Assembly (NCBI GenBank): GCA_018817385.1
Contig: JAHIUA010000068.1
Location: 62,001 to 126,000, forward strand
Reading direction: 5' to 3'
Source of the DNA: Pseudomonadota bacterium
GTDB taxonomy: Bacteria; Desulfobacterota; Desulfobulbia; Desulfobulbales; Desulfocapsaceae
DNA: 64,000 bases
Shown: positions 42,180 through 51,627 of the stretch, piece by piece
Numbering within the stretch: position 1 is the first letter of the stretch
How the letters are laid out: every line of letters starts with the position of its first letter
The notes under the pieces: model-generated
The model's input: only the letters and a program-made list of their open reading frames with translations
Database searches by the model: none
Told to the model about the DNA's origin: nothing
Program-made: the position numbers and the translations under genes

Positions 42180-43685
42180 CTAAAACCCCTTCTCTGCAAG
42201 TTCGACAGCTCGTCGCAAGCCCATAGATTTGTTGATAGTCTCTTCGTATTCCTTCTGCGGGTCAGAGTCAAACACCACTCCGGCTCCTGCCTGGACCCAA
42301 AGGTCCTCACCCTGCATGATAAAGGTTCTGATAGTGATGCAGAAATCCATATTTCCGGAAAAGCCGAAGTATCCAACTGCTCCCGCATAAGGGCCACGCC
42401 CTTCCGGTTCAAGCTCATCGATTATCTCCATGGCCCTGATCTTCGGGGCTCCGCTCACCGTTCCTGCAGGAAAACAGGCCTTCATCACATCAAACTGGTT
42501 TTTTCCCTCGCCAATAATGGCATGGACGCCGGAGACGATATGCATGACATGGCTGTAACGTTCTACGACCAGGAGGTCTTTCACCTTCACAGAACCGTCG
42601 CGGGCTACCCTGCTCACATCGTTGCGACCAAGATCGACAAGCATGAGGTGCTCAGCTCGTTCCTTGGGATCTGCAAGGAGCTCAAGCTCTAGAGCCTTGT
42701 CCTCTTCCTCCGTCTTTCCCCGAATCCTGGTTCCGGCAATGGGCCGGAGTTCAATGACTTCGCCTTCTTTGCGCACGAGAATCTCCGGCGAGGAACCGAT
42801 CTGAATCAGTTCGCCGAGTTTCAGGTAAAAGAGATAGGGACTGGGATTAATATGGCGTAGGGCGCGGTACAGATCCAGAGAGGAAAGATCTGTTTTCGTA
42901 TGAAAACGCTGGGACAGAACCACTTGGATAATATCACCGGCTATAATATACTCCCGTGCCTTTTCCACCATAGTGTGAAATTGCTGCGGATCCATGTTGG
43001 AATGAAACTGGTGCTGTTGCTTACTGCCCCTGCTGCTTGACCCCAGAAAAGAGGCGGGAACAGGTGCACGCAACAGCGACACCACTGAATCAATTTTTGT
43101 TGTGGCTGCCTCGTAACTGCTACGGCTGGTAACATTTTCTTCGGAGGCAACCCAGCATACCACGGTCACGGTTTGCTTGAAACTGTCATGGATCAAGACA
43201 ACTCGAGGGATCATGAAAGAACAATCGGGAAAGTCAAGTTTAACGATATCACTGGGCAATTCTTCAATGAAACGAACCATGTCGTAGCCGAGAAAACCGA
43301 CGGCTCCACCGCAGAAACGAGGTAAGTCAGCATTTTCGGCGGCCTTGATTTCTTTGAGGATTTTCTCCAACACCTCCAGAGGATTCCCTTTTTTCTCATC
43401 GTATTTCGACAGGCCGTCTGAAAATGAATGCATATCGATGTGAGAGTCTTTAGAGGAAAAGGTCAGCAGGGGGTCAAATCCAATAAACGAATATCTCCCC
43501 CACTTTTCTCCTCCTTCCATGCTTTCAAAAAGAAAGATATGACTCTCTTCACCTGAAATTTTAGCGAGGAGGGTGAGAGGCGTATCGAGATCAGCAATAA
43601 TCGTACGATACACTGGGATAAGTCCAGCAGTTTTACTGGTCTCCAGAAAAGTCTCATAATCGGGAAGATGTGTTATTGATGGCAT
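42180..43685 (-). CDS. trpE: Anthranilate synthase component I
   Basis: Chorismate-using enzyme that makes anthranilate with TrpG. The chorismate-binding domain (about residues 220-490) shows GDIIQVVLSQRF, PIAGTRIRGKTEEED near 335, LVDLGRNDVSRVA near 370 and FPAGTVSGAPKIRAMEII near 430. The N-terminal regulatory region keeps LLAKISGEESHIFLFES near residue 37, similar to the tryptophan-feedback element. Length 501 is normal. It heads trpEGDCF. In the 227-nt leader I found small hairpins but no Trp-rich leader peptide. Confidence 0.95.
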   Translation of the reverse strand: MPSITHLPDYETFLETSKTAGLIPVYRTIIADLDTPLTLLAKISGEESHIFLFESMEGGEKWGRYSFIGFDPLLTFSSKDSHIDMHSFSDGLSKYDEKKGNPLEVLEKILKEIKAAENADLPRFCGGAVGFLGYDMVRFIEELPSDIVKLDFPDCSFMIPRVVLIHDSFKQTVTVVCWVASEENVTSRSSYEAATTKIDSVVSLLRAPVPASFLGSSSRGSKQQHQFHSNMDPQQFHTMVEKAREYIIAGDIIQVVLSQRFHTKTDLSSLDLYRALRHINPSPYLFYLKLGELIQIGSSPEILVRKEGEVIELRPIAGTRIRGKTEEEDKALELELLADPKERAEHLMLVDLGRNDVSRVARDGSVKVKDLLVVERYSHVMHIVSGVHAIIGEGKNQFDVMKACFPAGTVSGAPKIRAMEIIDELEPEGRGPYAGAVGYFGFSGNMDFCITIRTFIMQGEDLWVQAGAGVVFDSDPQKEYEETINKSMGLRRAVELAEKGF

Positions 43686-43826
43686 GTGTAAATTACGTAC
43701 AGAGATGAACTGGTTAGTGGTGTGAAAACCACAAGCAATTGTAAATCCTTGACCATGTTAGCCAAGAAGGCTGAGCTACTCTACCATAAAGTAGCGAAAA
43801 AATATCTGCTTGCCTATGTAAAAAAC

Positions 43827-43868
43827 AAAAAAAGACCATAAAGTCTTATGACTTTATGGTCTTTTTTT
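43827..43868 (-). terminator. Intrinsic terminator downstream of rpsT
   Basis: GACCATAAAGTC (43834-43845) and GACTTTATGGTC (43850-43861) form a perfect 12-bp stem with a TTAT/ATAA loop, flanked by seven As and seven Ts, so the hairpin extends and works on either strand. It ends rpsT transcription before the trp operon starts. Confidence 0.92.
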
Positions 43869-43912
43869 GAAACGTCCAGATAATGCGGTGACCCGCGTCC
43901 TGCAGATACGAA

Positions 43913-44185
43913 TCAGGCAGAAGCCTGCATCTTATTTACACGTTTGGTTAGACGGGAAACCTTACGGGAAGCATTTTTCTTGTGAATAGTTCCCTTGGAT
44001 GCAGTTTTGGCTATAACGGGAATGGCTATCTTCAAAGCTGACTGAGCATCCTCGATGGATCCAGAGGCGATGGCAATATCCACGTCCTTCATAATATGCT
44101 TCATGCGGGTGGTAATTGTACGGTTTCTCAGGCGACGTACCTGGGCTTGACGATTTCTTTTCTCAGCGGATTTGTGATTGGCCAC
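43913..44185 (-). CDS. rpsT: 30S ribosomal protein S20
   Basis: A 90-residue basic protein that binds 16S rRNA in the body of the 30S subunit. The start MANHKSAEKRNRQAQVRRLRNR (split here by position 1-22) and the C-terminal KGTIHKKNASRKVSRL are diagnostic. It is monocistronic: a strong terminator follows within 45 nt, and 266 nt upstream without a gene should hold its promoter. Confidence 0.97.
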   Translation of the reverse strand: MANHKSAEKRNRQAQVRRLRNRTITTRMKHIMKDVDIAIASGSIEDAQSALKIAIPVIAKTASKGTIHKKNASRKVSRLTKRVNKMQASA

Positions 44186-44451
44186 GAATTTCTCCTGTAT
44201 ATTTTTACCCTGATATATTCAGATCCGATTTTGCATCGGAAATTAATTTATAACGACCTGGCTCTCTGATGACAAGCAGCCAGCAAAACAAATATTTTTA
44301 ATATGATGTTCACGTAAAGTCAATAATTATTTCCTTTTCCTTGCAAAAAGAGCAGAAAACACTTTCTGTTTGACTTGTCATACTGCAGCGAGCTAATCTG
44401 TTAGTATATGCTTTCCTTTCTTAACATTTCTCTTTAGCACATGGTTCGGAT

Positions 44452-45552
44452 ATGGGTTTTCCAAAAGTTACCTTCAAGGTTACTGAGACAAAAAAATGTC
44501 CACTCTATTCCTTTGCCGACGTTTTCACCGTTGCCGGAATAACGATCTCAATGAAATCCAAAGAAGAAAATACATTCATCACCACTGTCATTATCCATTC
44601 CCCCAAGGATAAAGAGAAATGTAAGATTCTCAGTGGTGACCTGACAAGAATTATCATCCAGTATGAACGTGCCGACAAACTTCCTGTCTGCCTTATCAGT
44701 TGCAGCGGCTGCACAGGCTCTCTCAGGCTGGAAAATACAGGTGAACTCAACCTCATTGAGAGTGATGACAAAGAAACATATGCCAATGAGCTGGCTTCCA
44801 TGCTTCACCTTCTTTCCGATTTTGCCTTTTTTAGAAATATCGATGACGCCAACCTGGAAAAGGTTGTCAAATTCTTCAAACTGAACAAGTTCAAGAAAGA
44901 CGATATCGTCATTCGTAAAGGCGACCCGGGAGGAAATTTCTATATCATTGTCACCGGCAGTGTCAACGTCATAAATGACCGGGGGATGACCATCTCCACC
45001 CTGAGCAAAGGAGATGTCTTCGGGGAAATGAGTCTCATCTGCAACGATTCAATTGGGGCTACCATTCAAGTTCGCGAGCCTACTTCCATCCTCTATATTG
45101 ATAGAAGAAATTTCCAGAAAATCCTCAATCAATATCCTTCGATCCAACTCTATTTCACCAGACTGATGGCCAAAAGATTGACCAAATCCAATATCATCCG
45201 CACTGAAGATCTTTCTTCGGGCATGATAGGCAATCTGGCAGAAATTCCAGCAGAGGCCTTGTTTCAGACCCTGAACATGAACAGCAAAACTGGAATTCTC
45301 ACCATCAGTGAACTCGTTCATGGCACGGCCCGCTTCTCCTTTCGGCAGGGAGCTTTGATCAAGGCCAAATATCATGACCAGGAGGGTGAGGAGGCCTTTT
45401 ATGCAATTTTGAAGGAACAGGAGGGGCGCTTCCGATTCACGCCCGGTATCCCAACTGCTGATTTTGAGATCCCTGAACTTGGTTACTTTATGAAACTCCT
45501 CATGGAAGGTATGCGTCGTCTTGATGAAATGCGTGAGCGTAAGGCCCATTAA
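44452..45552 (+). CDS. Cyclic-nucleotide-binding and DUF4388 domain regulator
   Basis: A 366-residue cytoplasmic protein in three parts. Residues 1-115 form an unrecognised alpha/beta domain with four cysteines (CPLY, CKIL, CLISCSGC). Residues 120-235 are a cNMP-binding beta roll (FKKDDIVIRKGDPGGNFYII and GDVFGEMSLICNDS). Residues 255-350 are a DUF4388/PATAN-like domain (FQTLNMNSKTGILTIS, GALIKAKYHDQEGEEAFY), a module common in Desulfobacterota and cyanobacterial signalling proteins. There is no DNA-binding domain, so it likely acts by protein contact. The arginine expected in the phosphate-binding cassette is not seen after GEMSL, so ligand binding is uncertain. Confidence 0.78.
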   Translation: MGFPKVTFKVTETKKCPLYSFADVFTVAGITISMKSKEENTFITTVIIHSPKDKEKCKILSGDLTRIIIQYERADKLPVCLISCSGCTGSLRLENTGELNLIESDDKETYANELASMLHLLSDFAFFRNIDDANLEKVVKFFKLNKFKKDDIVIRKGDPGGNFYIIVTGSVNVINDRGMTISTLSKGDVFGEMSLICNDSIGATIQVREPTSILYIDRRNFQKILNQYPSIQLYFTRLMAKRLTKSNIIRTEDLSSGMIGNLAEIPAEALFQTLNMNSKTGILTISELVHGTARFSFRQGALIKAKYHDQEGEEAFYAILKEQEGRFRFTPGIPTADFEIPELGYFMKLLMEGMRRLDEMRERKAH

Positions 45553-45585
45553 AACGAGAACGTTTGGTGTTCGTCTGGGGAAAAC

Positions 45586-47799
45586 TCACTCAAGGGTTCC
45601 CAGGTAATTGAATGTAGGTAACTTCGCATATCTCCCCTTGCCACTCAACCTCCCTTCCAACTCTTCCATTTCCTTCTTTTCTGCAGGAATATTACTCATA
45701 TCTATAACCACATAATCAAGTCCCAGTGCCTTTAATTCATGCAGGTAGGGGAGGAGCGAAAAAGGACGGACTGGGATAGTGGTGGTCACATTTTCTTTTT
45801 TCAGCAAGACAAACTGCTCATCATGGGGACTGTTCACTGTCTTGTTGTATTGAAAATGATCCGCGTCGAGTCTGGCAGTGAACAGGGCTGGTGCTCCGTA
45901 AACTGTTAAGCCCAGACGAATCGTGAAGTTATTTTGACGAGAGATGGCAACAATGTCACGAATAATACCTTTATCGCTCTCAATGGAGAGCTGTGCCTCT
46001 TTAATCCGCCCATTTTCGACCATGGCCACGGCCTGGCTATTAAGGAGATTTACCGTATAGTCACAGGAAAGAAATACGTGCTCCTTGCCAAAAAAAACAA
46101 GCTGACTGATATGCCCCAACTGAAAGCTCCTGAAGCCGGAGCGGATGAGCGACTGTATCTGTTTTGTTACCCTAGGCAACTCTCCCTCGAAAATAATAGC
46201 CGGCAGGCACCAAGTGAGATCCCGGCTTCTTTTGCCAAGAAAACGCTTGAGCTGACCGGTTTGACTGAGATTGTATTTGGTTATGGGAAGAAGATAACGA
46301 TCAGGATTAAAAGGCAGCTTAGAAAACAGAGTCTTGGCGGAATCCAGGCGCAGCCAGCAATCCAGAGGCAATTTTATTTTGTTCCCCTGAGTGTTCGTAA
46401 AAGGAGTTGTCTTTACCTTGATTTCTTGTGTCCTCGGAGAAAGCATGTCACTTTCTGGAGGACAGACAATTCTTTTGATTGATTGAAGTCGTTCTCTGTT
46501 CTTCTCTCGAACATCATCCAATACTTTACGACCTGTCTCAACATGCTGCAAAGAACGTGGCACTGAGACAGTTTCTTTTTTTACATCTACTCTGTATACG
46601 TCAATATGCCTGGAACTCGAATAATATTCCCAGTCAGGAACCAGTATCTGAACCTTTTCTCCGGCAGCCGCTATCTGAACCTCGTTGTTTCCCATACGTA
46701 ATTCTTTGAGAGTAAATGACAGACGTTCTCCCGAAGGTTCTCCATGAAAGCGTAATCTGTCGCCTTGACCAAGAGTCCCTTTGAGACTGAGCCTCGCATA
46801 TTGCTTTCCCTCATACGTCTTAATCGCACCGAGTCTTCCAAGGTGATCTCCCATGTTTCCAGAATGATAGGGGGTAATGGCGTCGGCAGGTTGGGGGGTG
46901 AAAAGATACCCGCTTGCTGTCTTGCGCCCCATGGCCCTGTCACTGAGAGCCGTAGCTTCTTGCAAGGCCTTTGCGAACGTATCAGGTCCTGCATCCATGA
47001 CCAGGCGATAGGCCTGGACAATATGAGAGACATAGTGAGCAGAACGAAGACGTCCTTCGATTTTGAGAGAGGTCACCCCGGCTGCCTGCAGATCAGGGAC
47101 GGCCTGCAGGGCTGAAAGATCATTCATGGAAAAAAGATATTGTCCTTTCCCTTCCTTGGCTTTGGTCTTCTGGCCATGGGATTTTTCTCCTTTCTTGGTG
47201 CTCCAATGGTAATGACGTCGGCAGGGCTGAACACACTTCCCACGCAAGCCACTTTTGCCGCCAAGAAAAGAGGAAAAAAGACAAAGTCCGGAATAGGAAA
47301 AACACATGGCTCCGTGAACAAAGACTTCAATCTCGATATCACTTTTTTGGCAGAGACTGCTTATCTCTTTAAGGGTAAGTTCGCGGGCAAGGACAACCCG
47401 CTCAAACCCCATCTCCTGAAAACCCCGAAGTGCTACTGAATTATTTGCTGCCAATAAAGTTGAAGCATGAAGTGGGATGGAGGGAAAAAACTCTTTGATC
47501 AATTTGACCAGACCAAGGTCTTGCACGATGAGGCCGTCAGTTTCCATGGCTTCAAGGAGTGTCAATGTCTCCAGGACCTGAGAAAGATCCTGTTCGCGAA
47601 TCAGGCTATTGGCGGCAAGATAGATTTTTTTGCCAAGATCGTGGCAGTGACGAACCATGGCCAGGATATCTTCCAGACGCAAATCGCGGGCCAGATTCCT
47701 GGCGTTGAAGCCAGGAGCACCCACATATACGGCATCAGCACCTGCATCGATGGCAGCAAGAAAGTTTTCGGTGTTACCGGCAGGAGCCAGGAGTTCCAT
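45586..47799 (-). CDS. Peptidase U32-family protein with DUF3656
   Basis: A 737-residue member of the U32 family, whose characterised members (RlhA, TrhP, UbiU/UbiV) hydroxylate RNA bases or ubiquinone rather than cut peptides. The TIM-barrel start ELLAPAGNTENFLAAIDAGADAVYVG is split over residues 2-27; the conserved VFVHGAMCFSYSGLCL near residue 160 and SFLGGKSGLRGKCVQPCRR near 178 carry the cluster-type cysteines, with a further CSY/CQ pattern. The long C-terminal extension is the DUF3656-type region found in the 23S rRNA C2501 hydroxylase group. RlhA-like rRNA hydroxylation is the best guess. It stands alone. Confidence 0.82.
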   Translation of the reverse strand: MELLAPAGNTENFLAAIDAGADAVYVGAPGFNARNLARDLRLEDILAMVRHCHDLGKKIYLAANSLIREQDLSQVLETLTLLEAMETDGLIVQDLGLVKLIKEFFPSIPLHASTLLAANNSVALRGFQEMGFERVVLARELTLKEISSLCQKSDIEIEVFVHGAMCFSYSGLCLFSSFLGGKSGLRGKCVQPCRRHYHWSTKKGEKSHGQKTKAKEGKGQYLFSMNDLSALQAVPDLQAAGVTSLKIEGRLRSAHYVSHIVQAYRLVMDAGPDTFAKALQEATALSDRAMGRKTASGYLFTPQPADAITPYHSGNMGDHLGRLGAIKTYEGKQYARLSLKGTLGQGDRLRFHGEPSGERLSFTLKELRMGNNEVQIAAAGEKVQILVPDWEYYSSSRHIDVYRVDVKKETVSVPRSLQHVETGRKVLDDVREKNRERLQSIKRIVCPPESDMLSPRTQEIKVKTTPFTNTQGNKIKLPLDCWLRLDSAKTLFSKLPFNPDRYLLPITKYNLSQTGQLKRFLGKRSRDLTWCLPAIIFEGELPRVTKQIQSLIRSGFRSFQLGHISQLVFFGKEHVFLSCDYTVNLLNSQAVAMVENGRIKEAQLSIESDKGIIRDIVAISRQNNFTIRLGLTVYGAPALFTARLDADHFQYNKTVNSPHDEQFVLLKKENVTTTIPVRPFSLLPYLHELKALGLDYVVIDMSNIPAEKKEMEELEGRLSGKGRYAKLPTFNYLGTLE

Positions 47800-48012
47800 A
47801 AGAGATCAGGGAGTAGAGGTGGAGGATCAATTGTGAGTGATTGTTTAAAAAAATCAAATCGTTGAATGGTAAACATTCAAGTTCGAAATGAAAGAAAAAA
47901 TAAACACACGAGGTGTACGTAGTTGAAGAATAAGGAGTAGATAAGATAGGTCGCGGTGACGGAAGGTCAACAATAAAGAAGCAAGACAAGCGTTTTCACA
48001 GTTCCTGCGTAT

Positions 48013-48561
48013 CTATGACACCCTCAAATTCAGGTTTTCAAGAACAACCTCATCCCGGCCCCCATGTTCTTTCAGGATGACCTTAATGCGCTCATCTGCC
48101 ATAATGGTGGTACTAACCCCCACATAATCAGCCTGAATGGGCAATTCCCGCCCTCCTCTGTCAACCAGTACCGCAAGCTGAATGGAACAGGGACGGCCAT
48201 AATCCATCAGCGCATCCATGGCCGCACGTATGGTACGACCTGTAAAGAGGACATCATCTACCAAAATGACATCCTGCGCCTCCACCGTGAACCCAATATC
48301 TGTGGTTTTGACTACAGGATTTTGGCTGATGAGACTCCAATCGTCACGATAGAGGTTGATATCAAGACTGCCATAGGGGAGCTCTTGACCTGTCTGCTCC
48401 TGGATAAGTTTTCTGATGCGCCGGGCAAGAAAGACTCCACAGGTATGGATACCGACAATTGCCAGATTTTCTATGTTGTGATTCCTTTCCAGGATTTGGA
48501 GACTGATCCTGTTCACGGCGAGAGAAAGATCATTTGCGCTCAGTAGTGTCCGTCGTTCCAT
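48013..48561 (-). CDS. pyrR: PyrR, pyr RNA-binding regulator/uracil phosphoribosyltransferase
   Basis: A type I phosphoribosyltransferase of 182 residues. The PRPP loop is VILVDDVLFTGRTIRAAMDAL near residue 100, with the N-terminal ALSLAVNRISLQILERN region and the IQLAVLVDRGGRELPIQADYVG strand near 130 typical of PyrR. In Bacillus it binds pyr leader RNA and causes attenuation when UMP is present; in Gram-negatives it may serve mainly as a UPRTase. No pyr genes are in the window. It lies 2 nt after purN in a nucleotide-gene cluster. Confidence 0.92.
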   Translation of the reverse strand: MERRTLLSANDLSLAVNRISLQILERNHNIENLAIVGIHTCGVFLARRIRKLIQEQTGQELPYGSLDINLYRDDWSLISQNPVVKTTDIGFTVEAQDVILVDDVLFTGRTIRAAMDALMDYGRPCSIQLAVLVDRGGRELPIQADYVGVSTTIMADERIKVILKEHGGRDEVVLENLNLRVS

Positions 48562-48563
48562 AC

Positions 48564-49148
48564 TTATCCTTTAACCCTGTCCCAAAAAAAAGCAATACCC
48601 CTTGCATCGACCCGGTTCAGGGCCTCTGGAAAGGCTTCACACTCGGCAAAAAAGACTTTGCTGGCAATGACATCAGGAGAATCATCATAATCGAGATCCA
48701 CACTCTTCTGATAGATGATAGGGCCTTCATCGTATACTTCATTGGCGAAATGAACAGTACAGCCACTCACCAGACAGCCGCGTTTTTTTACAGCCTTATG
48801 GACCCTGGAACCATAAAAACCATCGCCACAAAACGAGGGTATCAGGGAAGGGTGGATGTTGATGACCGACTGGGACAGTGCGGCTGGCGGCTGATAGAGT
48901 TTTAGATACCCAGCAAGGACTATGACATCGATAGCATAGTCCTTGAGAATAGCATTGATCTCTTCGTTTCCTGCTCCATGAAAAGCAGGGTAACCATAAT
49001 TCCTGGCTTTGCTCAAACCCAGGGCATCAGCAACATTGGAGATTACCACCTGTACCTCAGCGTGCAGGCTACCGTTCTGGATTCTTTCGTGAAAATTGTC
49101 GAGTGTTCGTCCGCTGCCGGAAAGCAGCACCGCCATTTTCAGCATATC
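48564..49148 (-). CDS. purN: Phosphoribosylglycinamide formyltransferase
   Basis: Transfers a formyl group from 10-formyl-THF to GAR in purine synthesis. The glycine-rich start LLSGSGRTLDNF, the catalytic Asn-His in VINIHPSLIPSF near residue 107, and the acidic residue in YDEGPIIYQ near 145 are present. After PSLIPSF the usual PG-x-HG reads CGDGFYGSRVH, a small divergence. ATG 49148 with GAGGG upstream is chosen; the open frame runs back to 49238. It lies between the IMP cyclohydrolase gene and pyrR. Confidence 0.88.
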   Translation of the reverse strand, partial: DMLKMAVLLSGSGRTLDNFHERIQNGSLHAEVQVVISNVADALGLSKARNYGYPAFHGAGNEEINAILKDYAIDVIVLAGYLKLYQPPAALSQSVINIHPSLIPSFCGDGFYGSRVHKAVKKRGCLVSGCTVHFANEVYDEGPIIYQKSVDLDYDDSPDVIASKVFFAECEAFPEALNRVDARGIAFFWDRVKG

Positions 49149-49371
49149 TTTGCCCTCTTTTGGGTGAATGTCTGTTCTAAAAGGAAATATCTTGTGATAG
49201 TAAAGAGTTGCCTGCCTGTCCTCAGTCGATATTAACACAAAAGGTAATCACAGCCTCAGTCTGATATTCCCAAGATAGATTTTGTCAGCAACAGAGAAGT
49301 CTTGTAAATCAGCCTGTTATGGACAGACACCGGTTGACAGATTCCGTGGATGTTTTTGTTACGATCCTATC

Positions 49372-49986
49372 CTACTTGAAATACTCATTCGACTCCACAT
49401 CTACTCTGTCAAGCCATTTGGAAATGGTGGTATCGTAGGCAGAGGTCAGAGCAAAAACCTTGGCAGCCAGGCGGAAACGTGTTTTTAAGGTAGTATTTCC
49501 GGTGGCCTTCATTTCTTTGAGAACCTGTGGATAATCGGCAGGGTCAACGATCACTGTTACATCATGAAAGTTTTTGGCAGAGGCACGAAGCAGGGTCGGG
49601 CCACCGATATCGATATTTTCAATGGCATCGCCCAGACTGCAGTGAGGATCTGCTACAGTCTTTTCAAAGGCATAAAGATTTACTGCGATGAGATCGATAT
49701 TTTTCAGTCCGTTTTCCGCACATTGCCTTTGGTGATCGGCATTTTCTCTTTGATTAAGAATGCCACCATGCACTTTAGGATGGAGGGTCTTTACGCGACC
49801 ATCAAGCATTTCAGGAAATCCGGTAAACTCGGAAACATCCATAACTTTCAGGCCAGCCTCACGTATTTTTTTGGCCGTTCCACCGGTGGAGAGAATCTCC
49901 ACTCCCAGGTCGACGAGCTCTTTGGCAAAGCCTTCAATACCGGATTTGTCAGTCAGGCTGATCAGTGCCCTTTCGATTTTACTCAT
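49372..49986 (-). CDS. purH: Stand-alone IMP cyclohydrolase (N-terminal half of PurH)
   Basis: A 204-residue protein equal to the MGS-like IMP cyclohydrolase domain of Pur[19 protein letters not shown] at the start, [14 protein letters not shown] near residue 33, GGILNQREN near 75, [14 protein letters not shown] near 97 and [16 protein letters not shown] near 127. It ends where the AICAR formyltransferase half would begin in the usual ~520-residue PurH. The terminal stretch looks like a natural end, not a frameshift: no formyltransferase coding follows. The other half-reaction must come from a separate gene outside the window. Confidence 0.9.
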   Translation of the reverse strand: MSKIERALISLTDKSGIEGFAKELVDLGVEILSTGGTAKKIREAGLKVMDVSEFTGFPEMLDGRVKTLHPKVHGGILNQRENADHQRQCAENGLKNIDLIAVNLYAFEKTVADPHCSLGDAIENIDIGGPTLLRASAKNFHDVTVIVDPADYPQVLKEMKATGNTTLKTRFRLAAKVFALTSAYDTTISKWLDRVDVESNEYFK

Positions 49987-50011
49987 GGTCTTCCCTCGTT
50001 AGCTTTTAATA

Positions 50012-50407
50012 TTATTTATCTTTACGAATAAATTCTCTGATCTTACGTCGATCCCGCTTTCCGGGTCGTTTTGCAGGACTCCCCTGTCCTGCATGAAAGA
50101 GAGATCGTAATTTCTGCTGTTCTTCTCTCTTTTGAATAGATTGTTCTGTTTCCTGATAGAGCATCCTGGCCATGCTTGCCGGTCCCCGTTTACTGGAAAG
50201 GGCAAGGGCTGTCACCGTCTGTTCAACTTCGCCTTTATGGATGACCAGTATATCATTAAGGCCTACAACCTTGGAAGGTTTACAGCGCAGTCCATTTAAG
50301 AAAACCTTGCCACCGCTGACAGCCTTGGAGGCCATGCCTCTTGTTTTGAAGAAACGGGCGGCCCACAGCCATTTATCTATTCGTACCTGCTCTTGTTCAT
50401 CAGTCAT
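50012..50407 (-). CDS. hslR: S4-domain RNA-binding heat-shock protein (HslR/Hsp15-like)
   Basis: A 131-residue basic protein with an N-terminal S4 RNA-binding domain: VRIDKWLWAARFFKTRGMA and VFLNGLRCKPSKVVGLNDIL. E. coli Hsp15 binds stalled 50S subunits carrying nascent chain-tRNA and helps recycle them. The C-terminal ~50 residues are lysine/arginine-rich, as in the family. It is first in the minus-strand run hslR-purH-purN-pyrR, 25 nt ahead of purH. Confidence 0.87.
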   Translation of the reverse strand: MTDEQEQVRIDKWLWAARFFKTRGMASKAVSGGKVFLNGLRCKPSKVVGLNDILVIHKGEVEQTVTALALSSKRGPASMARMLYQETEQSIQKREEQQKLRSLFHAGQGSPAKRPGKRDRRKIREFIRKDK

Positions 50408-50729
50408 TATTTTCTATCCTAGAATGAGATGTACAACTATTTTTCGATAAAGAGGGGCATTTTACACTGAATTGGGAGAAAAGCATATAAAAAGATGCGT
50501 ATGAGCAGGGTCAGGAAAAGTCACAAAACGATTTGTCGGTTGTCGAACAGCTCAAAAAGGTGTAAAGACTTTTCATTTAAAAAAATCTGCAAAATGCACC
50601 TGTAGCCCATTGCGCCCTAAAATGTAAAGCCCTTAACAGTCTGTTAAGTATCTCTGGATACAATCTCTATTTTTAGGGTTTTTGTTAAAAAAGTAAAAAA
50701 TTACTTATAAGGCATTAAGAGAGACTCCC
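50408..50729. promoter_or_regulatory. hslR-metF divergent region with a palindrome
   Basis: These 322 bp contain no gene. A 17-bp interrupted palindrome CTTAACAGTCTGTTAAG lies at 50632-50648, about 80 nt before metF, where an operator would be expected. The sequence around 50650-50710 is AT-rich. No SAM or THF riboswitch consensus was recognised. Confidence 0.4.
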
Positions 50730-51620
50730 ATGCTCGTCAAAGACCTTCTCAACAGCCATAAAACCACCTTTAGCTTTGAATTTTTCCCCCCCAAAGAAGA
50801 CGCAGCCGCTGATCGCCTGTTGCAGACTATATCCAATCTTATGCCCTTGGGTCCCTCCTATGTAAGCGTTACCTATGGGGCCGGAGGAACCACCAGGGAC
50901 AGGACTCACGATCTGGTGGTCCGGATCAAAGAGCAGACCAACATCACGGTTGTATCCCACCTGACCTGTGTGGGGAGTACCCGTGACGAGATCCATACCA
51001 TACTGGAAAAATACCAAGAAGCTGGGATCCAAAATATCCTTGCTTTGCGTGGTGATGCTCCGAAAGGAGAAACGGATTTTGTCGGACCTAAAAACGGTTT
51101 TACTTATGCCAAAGATCTTGTCGCCTATATCAAAAAATATTTTCCCGAAATGTGCGTCGGGGTGGCAGGTTTTCCCGAAGGCCATCCAGGGACGCCAAAC
51201 CGTCTCACTGAAATTAAGCACCTGAAAGAGAAGGTAGATGCCGGAGCAGACTATATTGTCACCCAGCTCTTTTTCGAAAACCGTGACTTTTATGATTACT
51301 GTGAACGCTGTGAAATTGCCGGTATCCGTGTTCCGAACATTGCCGGTATCATGCCAGTGAGCACGAAAAGTGGCCTCATACGAACTGCGGAGTTGGCAGG
51401 TGGGGCAAGGATTCCTGCCCGGCTCCTTAAGGCCGTATATCGTGCCGAAAACGATGAATATGTTGAAAAGGTAGGCATTCATTGGGCAACGGAACAGATC
51501 CGAGATCTCCTCGATCATGATGTCCGGGGCATCCAGTTTTTCACCCTCAACTCCTCCGAAGCCACCCAGGAGATCTATAAATCTCTTGGTGTTCGTGATT
51601 CTACCCAGCTGAGGTGCTGA
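50730..51620 (+). CDS. metF: Methylenetetrahydrofolate reductase
   Basis: Flavoprotein that reduces 5,10-methylene-THF to 5-methyl-THF for methionine synthesis or the methyl branch of the Wood-Ljungdahl pathway. Landmarks are FSFEFFPPKEDAAADRLL at the N terminus, YVSVTYGAGGTTRDRT near residue 45, ILALRGDAPKGETDF near 105 and DYIVTQLFFENRDFYDY near 178. Length 296 is that of the short bacterial enzyme. GAGAG precedes the ATG. folE2 starts 7 nt after its stop, making a folate-linked pair. Confidence 0.95.
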   Translation: MLVKDLLNSHKTTFSFEFFPPKEDAAADRLLQTISNLMPLGPSYVSVTYGAGGTTRDRTHDLVVRIKEQTNITVVSHLTCVGSTRDEIHTILEKYQEAGIQNILALRGDAPKGETDFVGPKNGFTYAKDLVAYIKKYFPEMCVGVAGFPEGHPGTPNRLTEIKHLKEKVDAGADYIVTQLFFENRDFYDYCERCEIAGIRVPNIAGIMPVSTKSGLIRTAELAGGARIPARLLKAVYRAENDEYVEKVGIHWATEQIRDLLDHDVRGIQFFTLNSSEATQEIYKSLGVRDSTQLRC

Positions 51621-51627
51621 TCCGGAA

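Noticed and set aside
43686-43826. Possible trp leader peptide and attenuator before trpE
   Set aside because: The only small frame on the minus strand (ATG near 43756) has no tryptophan codons and no ribosome-binding site; hairpins there are short.
50715-51518. 267-residue minus-strand frame
   Set aside because: Antisense to metF; composition (many Phe/Gly/Ile from reversed codons) is typical of shadow frames.
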